NCBI RefSeq assembly: GCF_022814865.1
Contig: NZ_JAKVRD010000017.1
Span: 20,015-84,014 of the forward strand
Direction of reading: 5' to 3'
DNA from: Shimia aestuarii
GTDB lineage: Bacteria; Pseudomonadota; Alphaproteobacteria; Rhodobacterales; Rhodobacteraceae
DNA length: 64,000 nt
Below the pieces are notes generated by a model. The model made no database searches and was not told the DNA's origin. It was given only the letters and a program-made list of their open reading frames with translations. The position numbers and the translations under genes are program-made. This document shows, in pieces, positions 41,512 through 50,132 of this stretch (positions are counted from its first letter, which is position 1; each line of letters starts with the position of its first letter).

Positions 41512-42240
41512 TCACGCGACCAGCGAGAGCCCCGTGCCCGCGTCCTGCGGTTGCTCACCGCTGTCGATGAACGGGATGATCGAGAAAGTCTGGCCACCGC
41601 GCTGTTCTTCGTTCTGGACGGCGTTGACACGCAGGTCGCCATCGGGCGTGTTGATCAGCAGCGAAAGGTAGTCATTGCCCGTGCGGCTGCTCTTGGCCAT
41701 CCACGCCGAGCCAACGCGGATCGGTGTGCCCCGGGGCGAGCTGACCTCGATGCGGTAGTCAGGGTGGGTCTCCTCGGTCTTGTAGCTGTTCTCGATCAGC
41801 ATGAACTCCAGATCGAACATCATATTGGCGATGTAGCCGGTGAAGGCGTTGTCAGCGTCCATGGCGGTGAGCTCGCCCGAGATCGAGCCGGATTTCATCA
41901 GACCGTTCGAGACCAACGGGATGATCTCGAATTCGCCGCTCTGGGCCGCGCGCGCCTCTTTCGTCTGCACCGCGTTGACCCGGAACGGGCCGAGGCCCAC
42001 ATCGATCTGCATGGAGATGTAGGGGTTACCGCTGGTATTGCCGGTCTCGTTCCAGGCTGTGCCGATGCGCACCTTGCGGCCCGACTTGTTGACCGCGGTT
42101 ACATCAAAATCCGGGCTGCGTTCGGACATCTTGGCCCGTGCCTCGAGCTGGATGGCAATGTCAAAGCGCGTCGAATGGATCATGCCGGTGTATTCGGCGG
42201 CTGCGGTCTCGACGTTGCGGGTGAGGGTTCCTGCGAACAT
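41512..42240 (-). CDS. Tandem DUF736 protein
   Basis: A 242-residue protein with two DUF736-like units. Unit 1 (about 20-115) has FDVTAVNKSGRKVRIGTAW, FRVNAVQTKE and FEIIPLV. Unit 2 (about 130-235) has YRIEVSSPRGTPIRVGSAW, LRVNAVQNEE and FSIIPFI. DUF736 proteins are common on alphaproteobacterial plasmids near mobilisation and replication genes, but their role is unknown. Most are about 100 residues, so this is a duplication-fusion. The start MFAGTLTRN was chosen over an upstream extension without a ribosome binding site. Confidence 0.82.
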   Translation of the reverse strand: MFAGTLTRNVETAAAEYTGMIHSTRFDIAIQLEARAKMSERSPDFDVTAVNKSGRKVRIGTAWNETGNTSGNPYISMQIDVGLGPFRVNAVQTKEARAAQSGEFEIIPLVSNGLMKSGSISGELTAMDADNAFTGYIANMMFDLEFMLIENSYKTEETHPDYRIEVSSPRGTPIRVGSAWMAKSSRTGNDYLSLLINTPDGDLRVNAVQNEEQRGGQTFSIIPFIDSGEQPQDAGTGLSLVA

Positions 42241-42347
42241 GGGATGGTTCCTTTTGGATTGGCCGGTGCCTGACGTCCTTGCCAGCGCATCCGGGATTGC
42301 TTTCTCGACCCCTTGAGGGATCACAAATCAGAAAGCTTGCTTTCCCT

Positions 42348-42668
42348 TTATGCCCCGCCCCCAGCTTCGCGATGCCGTCTGAGTAGGTGTGCCGCCGCGC
42401 CCCCGGGTGCTGCGCCCCTCTCCTGCCCGTCTGATCTTGATTGGCGGCCCGGATTTTCCGCAGCGTCCTTCGATTGCGCGATGAAGAACTCCGCCTCTTT
42501 GCCATTCAACCGTTGCCCTTCCCAGTCGGTCAGACCGATGCAGCTGCCGTTCGGCAGAAAGCTGATCAGGTACTGACCGAGCCGATCCTTTTGGACAACG
42601 TAGCCGGTATTGGCCCAGTGCACGGTCTGGCCGGCATCGACGGCCGCCTTGATGTCATCGAGTGTCAT
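42348..42668 (-). CDS. Plasmid protein of unknown function
   Basis: A 106-residue protein with an AAGGAGG site upstream. The first 62 residues form a natural-looking small domain (DDIKAAVDAGQTVHWANTGY, GSCIGLTDWEGQRLNGKEAEFF). The last third is Gly/Ala/Arg-rich and may be disordered. This small family is typical of the accessory backbone of such plasmids. No function assigned. Confidence 0.7.
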   Translation of the reverse strand: MTLDDIKAAVDAGQTVHWANTGYVVQKDRLGQYLISFLPNGSCIGLTDWEGQRLNGKEAEFFIAQSKDAAENPGRQSRSDGQERGAAPGGAAAHLLRRHREAGGGA

Positions 42669-42707
42669 GCGAACCTCCTTACGAAGAATGGTGGGGAAAC
42701 GACGCAG

Positions 42708-42733
42708 GAAGCCCGGTCATCGAACCGGGCTTC
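42708..42733 (-). terminator. Intergenic hairpin GAAGCCCGGT/ACCGGGCTTC
   Basis: A perfect repeat with 10-bp arms and a 6-base loop, 35 bp past the end of the gene at 42768 (minus strand). It belongs to a set of hairpins that end most genes of this backbone. Confidence 0.65.
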
Positions 42734-42767
42734 ACTGCAGCATTTGTTTGGCAAACGGCCGAGGCTG

Positions 42768-43229
42768 TCAGGCACCTTGCGTGGCTTGTGTCGCGCGCGC
42801 CGCCATCCAATCCTTCAAGCCAAGAACTGTTCTGCCGGCGGCGACGTCGGAGGCCCAGGCAACCCTTGGGTCGCCGCAGGGCTCGGAGCCGACATGCCGG
42901 TCGATGTGGCCATTGGCCACCCATGGCTCGGGCTGGATCCGACGCAGCCAGTCCGCCATGCTCGGGATGCGGCCTTGGCAATCTTCACGGACATGCTGCT
43001 CACCGATCCAGCGCACGGGAATGTCCCGACCCGCGCTATTGGTCAGGGTCAGGCCGAAGACACGTTCGGATTCGAACAGGCCTTGGGAATGATGACGCAA
43101 GGCGCGGTGCGTGAAGAGCGCGAGGTGCTCTTTCGAGGCGTCGAACCATTCGTGCACGGCCTGATAGTCAGACGGCACCCCGCCGAATTTCCGGGCAGAG
43201 CTTTCAGCGTGATGAAGCGGATGTGCCAT
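42768..43229 (-). CDS. DUF6915-like plasmid protein
   Basis: A 153-residue protein beginning MAHPLHHAESSARKFGG, a start shared by a plasmid family I associate with DUF6915. His-rich segments follow (LALFTHRALRHHSQG, WIGEQHVREDCQGRIPS). It is one base downstream of the next leftward gene, so the two form a unit. An upstream in-frame Met is less likely than this start. Function unknown. Confidence 0.72.
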   Translation of the reverse strand: MAHPLHHAESSARKFGGVPSDYQAVHEWFDASKEHLALFTHRALRHHSQGLFESERVFGLTLTNSAGRDIPVRWIGEQHVREDCQGRIPSMADWLRRIQPEPWVANGHIDRHVGSEPCGDPRVAWASDVAAGRTVLGLKDWMAARATQATQGA

Positions 43230-43230
43230 C

Positions 43231-43617
43231 TCACAGTCCCTCGTCATGGCTGTGCGAGCATTCAACGTAGCGGTCCGCATGATCGAGCGTGATGCTGTCG
43301 TCGCGCAAGTCCCAGGTCAGCGTGCCATAGCCGCCTTCGTTGTTCTCGAACCCAGGGTGATGGTGATAGGCGAGCGACCAGGCGAAGTCGCCAACCTCTG
43401 TGGCAAGCGCCTCCGACAGTTGGACCTCTGCAGGCTGCACCGTCACATCCTCGACATTGCCGGAGTCGCCATAGCCTTCGTATTCGGCAGTGACCCCGCT
43501 GATGCCAAGCGCACGTAGTTGCGCGAGCAGCTCCGTTCGGGATGCCTTCAAGGTGGTTTCGCGCTCTGCACGCCACTGAGCCGCCATTGCGGCATAGTCG
43601 ATCTGGGGATTGGTCAT
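43231..43617 (-). CDS. DUF6878-like plasmid protein
   Basis: A 128-residue protein with a helical N-terminus (MAAQWRAERETTLKASRTELLAQL is its general character), then an acidic beta-rich part ending TLDHADRYVECSHSHDEGL. The C-terminal pattern resembles DUF6878 proteins. It is followed directly by the DUF6915-like gene. A longer frame at the 5' end reads through a Cys/Arg-rich non-coding segment and was trimmed. Function unknown. Confidence 0.72.
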   Translation of the reverse strand: MTNPQIDYAAMAAQWRAERETTLKASRTELLAQLRALGISGVTAEYEGYGDSGNVEDVTVQPAEVQLSEALATEVGDFAWSLAYHHHPGFENNEGGYGTLTWDLRDDSITLDHADRYVECSHSHDEGL

Positions 43618-43720
43618 GGGACTGTCCTCTTGTCTGCAATTGGGGGGCCGGGTGTGGCATTGGTCAGCGCGCGCCCGGAAAGCGCAGCCCGGGCAAACCC
43701 CGATCCGCGACGCCCGACCC

Positions 43721-43741
43721 AAAGCCCGCTTTGACTTTTCA
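43721..43741 (-). terminator. Recurrent hairpin AAAGCGGGCTTT, copy 1
   Basis: On the minus strand the core AAAGCGGGCTTT lies just past the end of the helicase/methylase gene. Near-identical copies occur at 48044, 52864 and 53367, each between two leftward genes. Confidence 0.5.
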
Positions 43742-46700
43742 GGCGGCTTGTTCTGACGTCATGGCGGCTTCCTGCCCCACGATCCGGGCCAGAATGCTTC
43801 CCGTGTCGATCCCGTCCCCATGCGGCAGGAACACCCGCAGCTGGAAGGCGATGATCTCCGTGAAACACCCCATTGCCTTGAGGCCATCAATCATGCCCCG
43901 ATCCGCGCCGCCCAGCTCGAGGCGCATCTCGCCTGCGACACGGCGACGGGTCAGGGTCAGACCCCGGCCCAGATCGACAGGCGCGGTGGTGCCGAGGGCG
44001 GCGGTCAACATCTCCTGCGGTGTTTGCGGGTTGGAGACGAGGAAGCGGGCGCGCAGCGCGGCCGCCCCTTCCTCGCTCAGCGTGCGCCCGATCATGGCGG
44101 TCGCCCCATCGGGCGTGACCCGGTAGATGCGCTCATTGGTGGTCGGAATATCCTTCCAGATCGGCAGCAGCAGCCCGGTCAGCAGGTAGAGCTTGGTCGT
44201 GGTGGTTTTTGGCAGGGACGCAGCCTCGGCATCCCAAAGACGTGCGAACTCAGGCCTGTCGATCTCTTCCCAAGCCGAGGACTCAAACCGTGCCTCTTCG
44301 AGATAGCTCGACCCGTTTGGCCGCACCGCCTTGCGCATCAGCGTGACGATGTCCTCGTCATACATCTGCATGGGCCGCGCCGAGATGAGCGCCGCGCGAC
44401 CGGAGGCGCGGTTAACCATCGGCAGCTTGTCGGGATTGCGCGATATGGCCTCTTTGGCGCCCAGGACATACACTGGGTCCGTCACCTCAAGTCCGATGAT
44501 CCGCGTCACGGCGCCGGATTTCGGGCAGGTCCAGAGATCCTCTGTGGAGACCTGTTCGATCCTCTCGCCGCGCATGGTTTCGACGCCGAGATCGAGCGTG
44601 CCCGCCGCCCGCGCGCGTTCGGTCTGATCAGCGATCCGGCGCATGAACTCGGCAAAGAGCGCGTTCTGCATGTGGATGGGAAGGGCCAGAACCCGGTTCA
44701 GAAACCGCTGGATCGGGGGAAGCTCCTCAAGGAGCACCCCGTCCTTGTCGATCAGCCGCAGGGCCGTCCAGTCGGTGAAGCTCTCGTAGCTCATCGCCTC
44801 AGCGCGCCCGGCGGCAAGATCGGCGAAATACCCACGCAGCGCCGCCCGTGCGATCGGGCTTTCGAGATTGTCCTCCTCGCGGAACATGCCCTGCGAGCCG
44901 GTCTCGCGCTGACCCTTGGTCAAGGCCCCCAGCTGGTCGAGGCGTTTGGCGATCGTCGAGGTGAAGCGTTTCTCGCCATGCACATCCGAGGTGCAGACCC
45001 GGAAGAAGGGCGCGCTGACCTGAGCCGAGCGATGCGTGCGGCCCAGCCCCTGGATGGCCGCATCGGCGCGCCAGCCGGGCTCCAACAGGTAGTGCCGGCG
45101 CCGTTTCTGGTTCTTCGCCGTTTGCGCCGCGTGATAGGACCGGCCCGTCCCGCCCGCGTCAGAAAAGATTAGGATAACCTTTTCGCCGTCCATGAAGGCT
45201 TGGGTTTCGGATGAATTGCTGCTGGCGGCGCGCTTTTCGATGAAGAGATGACCATCCTCGGCCTTGAGGGGCCGGATGGACCGCCCTGTGACTTCTGCCA
45301 CGGCCTCGTCGCCAAAGGCCCAGAGGATCTGATCCAGCGCCGAGGGGATCGGGGCGAGCGTCATCAACTCCATCATGGCCGCATCGCGCAGGGCGAGCGC
45401 CTCGCGCGAGACAACGAGCGCCCCGGTCTCATCCCGCAAGGGTTCCGCCACCATGTTGCCGTCAATCTCCACGAGCCTTTGCGCATGAATCGGGAAGGCC
45501 TGTTCGAGGTATCCCAGCGCGTAGTCGCGCGGCGTCAGCGCACCCTCGACCAGCTCGTCCTCCGGGTCCATTGTCTCAAGCCGGCGTTTCAGCAGACTCT
45601 CACCCGTCGAGACCACCTGGATGACGCAAGCCTTACCCGCTGCCAGATCGTCCTTGATCGCGCGGATGATGGTCGGGGCTTTCATGCCCATCAGGAGATG
45701 GTTGAAGAAGCGCTGTTTCGTGCTCTCGAAGCGGGACTTGGCCGAGGCGCGTGCGGCCGACGCATTGGTCTCGCCCGAGGCGTCGTTGACGCCGGTCGCC
45801 GTCAGCGCGGCTTCGAGATTGTGGTGGATGGTGCGAAACGCTCCAGCGTAGGCGTCATAGACCTCGATCTGGGCCGGGGTCAGCGCGTGTTCCAGCACAT
45901 CGTATTCAACACCGTCGAAGCTGAGGGCACGCGCTGTGTAAAGCCCGAGCGTCTTGAGATCGCGCGCGACCACCTCCATGGCGGCGACACCGCCAGCTTC
46001 CATCGCCGACACAAAGCTCTCGCGGCTTGGGAAGGGGTATTCGGGGCCCTGCCCCCAGAGCCCCAGCCGCGCGGCATAGGCCAGGTTGTGCACGCTCGTG
46101 GCACCCGTGGCCGAGATGTAGAAGACGCGGGCGCGGGGTGCTGCCAGTTGCAGCCGCAGGCCAGCAAGGCCCTGCTGGGAGGGTTTGACCCCCCTGCCCT
46201 GCTCGGACCCCGCCGCGTTCTGCATGGCATGGGCCTCATCAAAAGCGAGGACGCCTTCAAAGTCTTCGCCCATCCAGTCGAGGATCTGGCTGAGCCGCGT
46301 AGTGCCGCATTTGCCCGCGGACCGCAGCGTGGCGTAGGTGACAAAAAGGATCCCGTCGCCCATCGGGATGGGCTGGTCGGGTTTCCATTTGGAAAGCGGC
46401 TGGATATCAGCAGGCGAGCCGCCGAGATCAGTCCAGTCGCGGATCGCGTCCTCGATGAGCGTGGCGGATTTGGAGACCCAGATCGCCTTCCTGCGTCCGG
46501 CCAGCCAGTTGACAAGGATGAGCCCCGCGCATTCGCGGCCCTTGCCGCAACCGGTGCCGTCGCCGAGGAAATAGCCAAGGCGATAAGCCCGTGCATCGGG
46601 GTCATCATCGGCGCGCGTCAGCTTGGTCTGGTCGTCATCGATGGTAAACCGACCGGGCAGATCACGTACATGGGCATCACGCGCCATGATGATGGTCTCG

Positions 46701-48001
46701 AGCTGCTCCTCGGAGAGATGTCCCTCCTCGATCAACCGTGCGGGCAGGCGCAAGTCATCACTGCCCGTGTTTGAGGGCATGGGCGGGGCAACCGAGGCCA
46801 TGGCGATGCTTTCGACGAGCGGCGTGGGATGTTCCTGCGCACCCGCGATCGCGATCCGCTGCGGCCGGTAGCGCGCATAGATGTCCGAGATGGGCGTGTT
46901 GTCGCGAGGGGTCTCAAAGCTTGTGAAACTGAGCGGACGGACGGCATTGGCCCGGGGTTTGTAGGCGGCGACAGGCGCAGCAGCGGTCTTGCGCGGAGCA
47001 GAGGATGCAACGGTCGGTCGCGCAGGAGTAACCGCTGCTGCCCGTTGGGCCGGGCGCATCTCGGTCCGGGTTGCGGCCACGGCGTCGACAAAAGGAAGGG
47101 CTTCGTCCAGATCGCACACAATGGCGCGGATCATCTCGCCACCCTCCTGCACCTTGTCGAAGACCATGAGCTGGGTTTCGACAGAGGTGCCGAGCTTGCG
47201 GTAGACCTGCCCCGGCATCGTCAACGCCAAGCGCGGCGTGAGCAAACTGCAGGCGCGTGACCAATGCGCGGCATCGCGTTCGGGCGTGAATCCCGGCGGC
47301 ATGATCGCCACCAGCCGCCCACCGGGCGCGAGACGCTTGGCAGCCGCGACGAGATGTTTGGCGGCGATGTGCTTGTCTCGGGAGCGATCGACCGAGGAGG
47401 CGAAGGGCGGGTTCATCACCACGACGTCGGGTAGAAGCGGCGACTGCAGCAGATCGTCGATATGCTCGCCGTCATGGCCCGTCACCTGGCCGCCGAAAAC
47501 CGCGCGCAGGAGGCGCTGGCGAAAGGGGTCGATCTCGTTGAGCAAAAGCGTGGCACCAGCCCGGGCGGCGAAAGCGGCCAGTGCACCGGTGCCAGCCGAG
47601 GGCTCCAGAACGGTCTCGCCCTTGCGGATCGCCGTGGCCTGCAAGACCAGCGCCGCAAATGGCAGCGGCGTGGAAAACTGCTGCAGCCGGATCTGCTGCT
47701 CGGAGCGGCGGGTTTCCGTAAGGAGACGTGAGGCGAGGAGTTTTGCGTTGGCGATGTCTGCTGTGGCACCGGCCCCACGCAGAAGCACCTGGATGGCCGC
47801 TGCCTGCATCATGTCATAGGCCATGCGCCAGTCCCAGGCGCCACCGGCATCGCTGCCATGAAACGTCTCGCGCATGATACGCGCGAGCGCTGAACTGCGC
47901 AGGGGCTGGTCATCGACCTCCGTGCCGATTTGCGCGAGGGCAGAGGCGAGATCGGCTTCGGAGATTGCGAGAGCCGGGTTGGCCGTTCTGGGTTTGGACA
48001 T
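43739..48001 (-). CDS. Giant DNA methyltransferase / Strawberry-notch helicase
   Basis: A 1420-residue protein that fuses an N-terminal Rossmann-type methyltransferase to a superfamily 2 helicase of the bacterial Strawberry-notch type. The methylase has a SAM motif (VLEPSAGTGALAAFAA) at about residue 130 and the catalytic NPPF at 197-200. The helicase has a Walker-type loop GDGTGCGKGR near 480, the DEAH box FDEAHAMQN at 587-595, and a C-terminal half with FSDAGGTGRSYHA and GLGRTHRSAQ. Such fusions occur on alphaproteobacterial plasmids and may modify plasmid DNA against restriction. That function is inferred. The start at 48001 was chosen over one 42 bases upstream. Confidence 0.88.
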   Translation of the reverse strand: MSKPRTANPALAISEADLASALAQIGTEVDDQPLRSSALARIMRETFHGSDAGGAWDWRMAYDMMQAAAIQVLLRGAGATADIANAKLLASRLLTETRRSEQQIRLQQFSTPLPFAALVLQATAIRKGETVLEPSAGTGALAAFAARAGATLLLNEIDPFRQRLLRAVFGGQVTGHDGEHIDDLLQSPLLPDVVVMNPPFASSVDRSRDKHIAAKHLVAAAKRLAPGGRLVAIMPPGFTPERDAAHWSRACSLLTPRLALTMPGQVYRKLGTSVETQLMVFDKVQEGGEMIRAIVCDLDEALPFVDAVAATRTEMRPAQRAAAVTPARPTVASSAPRKTAAAPVAAYKPRANAVRPLSFTSFETPRDNTPISDIYARYRPQRIAIAGAQEHPTPLVESIAMASVAPPMPSNTGSDDLRLPARLIEEGHLSEEQLETIIMARDAHVRDLPGRFTIDDDQTKLTRADDDPDARAYRLGYFLGDGTGCGKGRECAGLILVNWLAGRRKAIWVSKSATLIEDAIRDWTDLGGSPADIQPLSKWKPDQPIPMGDGILFVTYATLRSAGKCGTTRLSQILDWMGEDFEGVLAFDEAHAMQNAAGSEQGRGVKPSQQGLAGLRLQLAAPRARVFYISATGATSVHNLAYAARLGLWGQGPEYPFPSRESFVSAMEAGGVAAMEVVARDLKTLGLYTARALSFDGVEYDVLEHALTPAQIEVYDAYAGAFRTIHHNLEAALTATGVNDASGETNASAARASAKSRFESTKQRFFNHLLMGMKAPTIIRAIKDDLAAGKACVIQVVSTGESLLKRRLETMDPEDELVEGALTPRDYALGYLEQAFPIHAQRLVEIDGNMVAEPLRDETGALVVSREALALRDAAMMELMTLAPIPSALDQILWAFGDEAVAEVTGRSIRPLKAEDGHLFIEKRAASSNSSETQAFMDGEKVILIFSDAGGTGRSYHAAQTAKNQKRRRHYLLEPGWRADAAIQGLGRTHRSAQVSAPFFRVCTSDVHGEKRFTSTIAKRLDQLGALTKGQRETGSQGMFREEDNLESPIARAALRGYFADLAAGRAEAMSYESFTDWTALRLIDKDGVLLEELPPIQRFLNRVLALPIHMQNALFAEFMRRIADQTERARAAGTLDLGVETMRGERIEQVSTEDLWTCPKSGAVTRIIGLEVTDPVYVLGAKEAISRNPDKLPMVNRASGRAALISARPMQMYDEDIVTLMRKAVRPNGSSYLEEARFESSAWEEIDRPEFARLWDAEAASLPKTTTTKLYLLTGLLLPIWKDIPTTNERIYRVTPDGATAMIGRTLSEEGAAALRARFLVSNPQTPQEMLTAALGTTAPVDLGRGLTLTRRRVAGEMRLELGGADRGMIDGLKAMGCFTEIIAFQLRVFLPHGDGIDTGSILARIVGQEAAMTSEQAA

Positions 48002-48043
48002 GGGGATTTTCCTTTGGACCAGGGTCTGAGTTCCAAAGGACAA

Positions 48044-48065
48044 AAAGCCCGCTTTCGCTTTTCAG
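48044..48065 (-). terminator. Recurrent hairpin AAAGCGGGCTTT, copy 2
   Basis: Minus-strand AAAGCGGGCTTTTTG with an A-rich left flank. It sits between the RelB-like gene and the helicase/methylase gene. The short T-run fits an intrinsic terminator or attenuator. Confidence 0.55.
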
Positions 48066-48105
48066 GGTGACGGGGGGTCAGACCGCGCTGCCCCCCAAGG
48101 CTTGG

Positions 48106-48258
48106 TCAGGACTTGGGTTCGACCTGCCGCTTCGCATCAATCAATGCCTGTGCGGCCTGCATCACCTGAACCTGAGATGTTCCCGAGCGTGCATCCTCCA
48201 GCGCGGCCTGCACCTGCGCGCAAAACCACGTGTCATAAGAATTCGCTTCAGCGGCCAC
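48106..48258 (-). CDS. RelB/DinJ-like orphan antitoxin
   Basis: A 50-residue protein starting at GTG with GAGGAG seven bases upstream. It resembles the C-terminal half of RelB/ParD-type antitoxins (SYDTWFCAQVQAALEDARSG, VQVMQAAQALIDAKR). No RelE/ParE-type toxin gene follows. It overlaps the end of the preceding small gene by 11 bases. It may be a solitary antitoxin or a remnant. Confidence 0.55.
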   Translation of the reverse strand: MAAEANSYDTWFCAQVQAALEDARSGTSQVQVMQAAQALIDAKRQVEPKS

Positions 48259-48412
48259 GGAAATGCTCCTCGAGCCCGATATCCAGCAGCTTGCCGAGGT
48301 CATCGGGCATGTCTGCAACGCGCACAGCAATTGGGAAACGGTGCCCCGTCAGGTCAGGCGCGCATTGCTCCTCTAGCCCGAGGTGCTGCCTATCCTTTTC
48401 CGCCTCAATCAT
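48248..48412 (-). CDS. 54-residue protein upstream of the RelB-like gene
   Basis: A short frame with ATG at 48412 and a GGAG site eight bases upstream. It reads MIEAEKDRQHLGLEEQ followed by TGHRFPIAVRVADMPDDLGKL and ends inside the next gene. The overlap pattern and ribosome binding site support it, but the length does not allow a family call. It could be the first half of a split antitoxin with the 50-residue gene after it. Confidence 0.45.
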   Translation of the reverse strand: MIEAEKDRQHLGLEEQCAPDLTGHRFPIAVRVADMPDDLGKLLDIGLEEHFRGR

Positions 48413-48508
48413 CGTGCTTTCTCCGACCGTATTATCAGCCGATGCTACATCTTCACCAGCGGGGCGTCGTAAACGATAATGCCAAAGGGTCACAGCAAGC
48501 TGGCCCAC

Positions 48509-49027
48509 TTACCGATCGGGCACCGCTTCAAGAGAAGTTTCGAACCGCTTGCCCGCCGCTGCAGCTTCTTTCAAGAGCGCGTCGAAATTGTCAGGTGGAT
48601 TGCCATCTTCCAACATCCCTTTGAACGTCGCATAGGCATCCGTCTTGCTGCCGTAGGCGCGCAGGGTCTTGTCGTCGTTCACCCAGGCCACCACGATGAC
48701 CTTCGCATCGCTGTTGAACCGATAGAACAGCCGATACTGCTGGAAGAATTTCGCCCGGAACCAGTGCTTGCGGTGATCGCCGAGTGTGCCGCCTTGCCGG
48801 AAGGCGGCGGCACCCGGATCTGTCGGTATGGCCTCGGTGACCAGCTTAAAGATGGCGGCCAGCCGTTTCGTCGGGTTTTTCTTGCGCCAGGTCTTAGGAT
48901 CGCGTGCCTTACGCGCCTCGACCTCTTCAATCAACCCTTCGAGCTGATCCAGAAAGAGCGGATGCGCATAAATCGACCATCCGTTTACGACAAGGGGCGC
49001 TTGGGCGGGCACGCTATCGCCGCTCAT
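48509..49027 (-). CDS. yhaV: YhaV-family toxin (RNase)
   Basis: A 172-residue protein of the YhaV type II toxin family, an mRNA-cleaving RelE-like ribonuclease. Recognisable segments include VNGWSIYAHPLFLDQLE, HWFRAKFFQQYRLFYRF and VVAWVNDDKTLRAYGSKTDAY. It follows PrlF with an ATGA overlap, the standard antitoxin-first order. It should help stabilise the plasmid. Confidence 0.92.
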   Translation of the reverse strand: MSGDSVPAQAPLVVNGWSIYAHPLFLDQLEGLIEEVEARKARDPKTWRKKNPTKRLAAIFKLVTEAIPTDPGAAAFRQGGTLGDHRKHWFRAKFFQQYRLFYRFNSDAKVIVVAWVNDDKTLRAYGSKTDAYATFKGMLEDGNPPDNFDALLKEAAAAGKRFETSLEAVPDR

Positions 49028-49353
49028 TCATCCTCGAGCGATAGCGGCGCATCGAGATCGACGTCAACGTCTCCGACCAGTGCTGCAAGACGGTCATGCA
49101 AAGCCCCATCGAACGCCCGAATGCGGTCCGGATGCGCCTTGATATCGGCCTCGACAAAATCGAGAAAGGCTCCGAGCACGGGATCGTCCTCCTCGTCGCT
49201 GCGCACGGGCTCGATATAGACCCTGCCACTCGGCTCGGTGCAGTAGCGAATCTGGTCGCCCTTGCCCAATTTGAGCTGTTTGCGCACACCCGCCGGCACG
49301 GTCGTCTGATACCGATCCGTGAGTTTCGAGACATCTTGTGCGAGCACTGTCAT
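49024..49353 (-). CDS. prlF: PrlF-family AbrB-type antitoxin
   Basis: A 109-residue antitoxin. The N-terminal AbrB swapped-hairpin domain (DRYQTTVPAGVRKQLKLGKGD) binds DNA and the C-terminal part binds YhaV. It represses its own promoter with the toxin, and a fitting palindrome lies upstream. The ATG at 49353 is followed directly by the recognisable PrlF start; a longer reading frame upstream has no family match. Confidence 0.92.
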   Translation of the reverse strand: MTVLAQDVSKLTDRYQTTVPAGVRKQLKLGKGDQIRYCTEPSGRVYIEPVRSDEEDDPVLGAFLDFVEADIKAHPDRIRAFDGALHDRLAALVGDVDVDLDAPLSLEDE

Positions 49354-49393
49354 GGCAGTCTCCTGAAAGAATGGGGGTCTTTGCTGCCCGCGA

Positions 49394-49422
49394 TAGGTAA
49401 TGCATTTGCATTGCCTTGTCAA
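49394..49422 (-). promoter_or_regulatory. prlF-yhaV promoter with embedded operator
   Basis: On the minus strand TTGACA (49417-49422) and TACCTA (49394-49399) are 17 bp apart. Most of the spacer is the palindrome AATGCA-TT-TGCATT (49399-49412), extended to 9-bp arms with one mismatch. Operator inside the spacer fits autorepression by the PrlF-YhaV complex. Confidence 0.7.
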
Positions 49423-49478
49423 GATAAGCCGCAGGATCTGTTGTCGCCGGCAGTTCGAAGAACCGTCCGGCGCAGGAC

Positions 49479-50132
49479 CTAATTTCGCCCCGCCAGGTAC
49501 TCCGCCAGCACAGGACTGGCCTCGCCTTTTGCGGAGCTGAGCAGCTCCGAGCCCGCAAGCGAGGCCTTCGACAGGCGTACGAGCCCGCCGGTTTCCTCGA
49601 TGCGGTAGCAGCGGCGTTTCTGCCGGCCCCGCCTGTAGTGCGTTGCGGTGACGATCTGGCAGGTGCTGCCATCGGTGAGCGTCACGGGCGCGGCGAGCCT
49701 GATCTTGTCGCCTTCCTGGTAGTCCGGGATCGCAGCCCAATCCCGGCAGCGCTGGCGCCAGTCATGGGCGTAGCTGTCGGGATCTTTCAGGTCGGAGAGG
49801 AGCTCGATCAGCCCAAGGGGAGCACGCGACTCGTTCGGGCCAGCGCTTTCCTCCATGTCCTTGTAGCCCCAGCAGCCGTCATCGTATCGGGTGAGGAAGA
49901 CAGCTCCGAAAGTGATGGAGCCATCCGCATCGGTGACATAGGTCGCGTCCTCGACAGGGGTGCCGTCGCGATTGGTGACCCTAGCCGCTGCATACCAGGT
50001 GGAGCCGACCTTACAGGCCTTGACCAGTTCGGTTTTGCGCGTGTCGCCCTCAAAGGTGCAGAGCCGGGCAATCTCCGCTTTCTCGTCCGCGTAGGTCTGG
50101 ACGCGGCGATCGGTGTAGAAGAGCCATCCCAT
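49479..50132 (-). CDS. DUF6927-like plasmid protein
   Basis: A 217-residue protein beginning MGWLFYTDRRVQ, a start I associate with the DUF6927 family. It has a beta-rich first half (GSTWYAAARV, YVTDADGSITFGAVFLTRY, CWGYKDMEESAGPNES) and a basic second half (YRRGRQKRRCYRIEETGG). It overlaps the next leftward gene by one base. It is common on these plasmids; function unknown. Confidence 0.72.
   Translation of the reverse strand: MGWLFYTDRRVQTYADEKAEIARLCTFEGDTRKTELVKACKVGSTWYAAARVTNRDGTPVEDATYVTDADGSITFGAVFLTRYDDGCWGYKDMEESAGPNESRAPLGLIELLSDLKDPDSYAHDWRQRCRDWAAIPDYQEGDKIRLAAPVTLTDGSTCQIVTATHYRRGRQKRRCYRIEETGGLVRLSKASLAGSELLSSAKGEASPVLAEYLAGRN

Noticed and set aside
43820..46774. Long open frames (about 450 and 508 codons) on the plus strand opposite the methylase-helicase gene
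   Set aside because: They mirror a GC-rich gene with full motif conservation on the minus strand. Their composition is Arg/Gly/His-rich, with no domain and no ribosome binding site.
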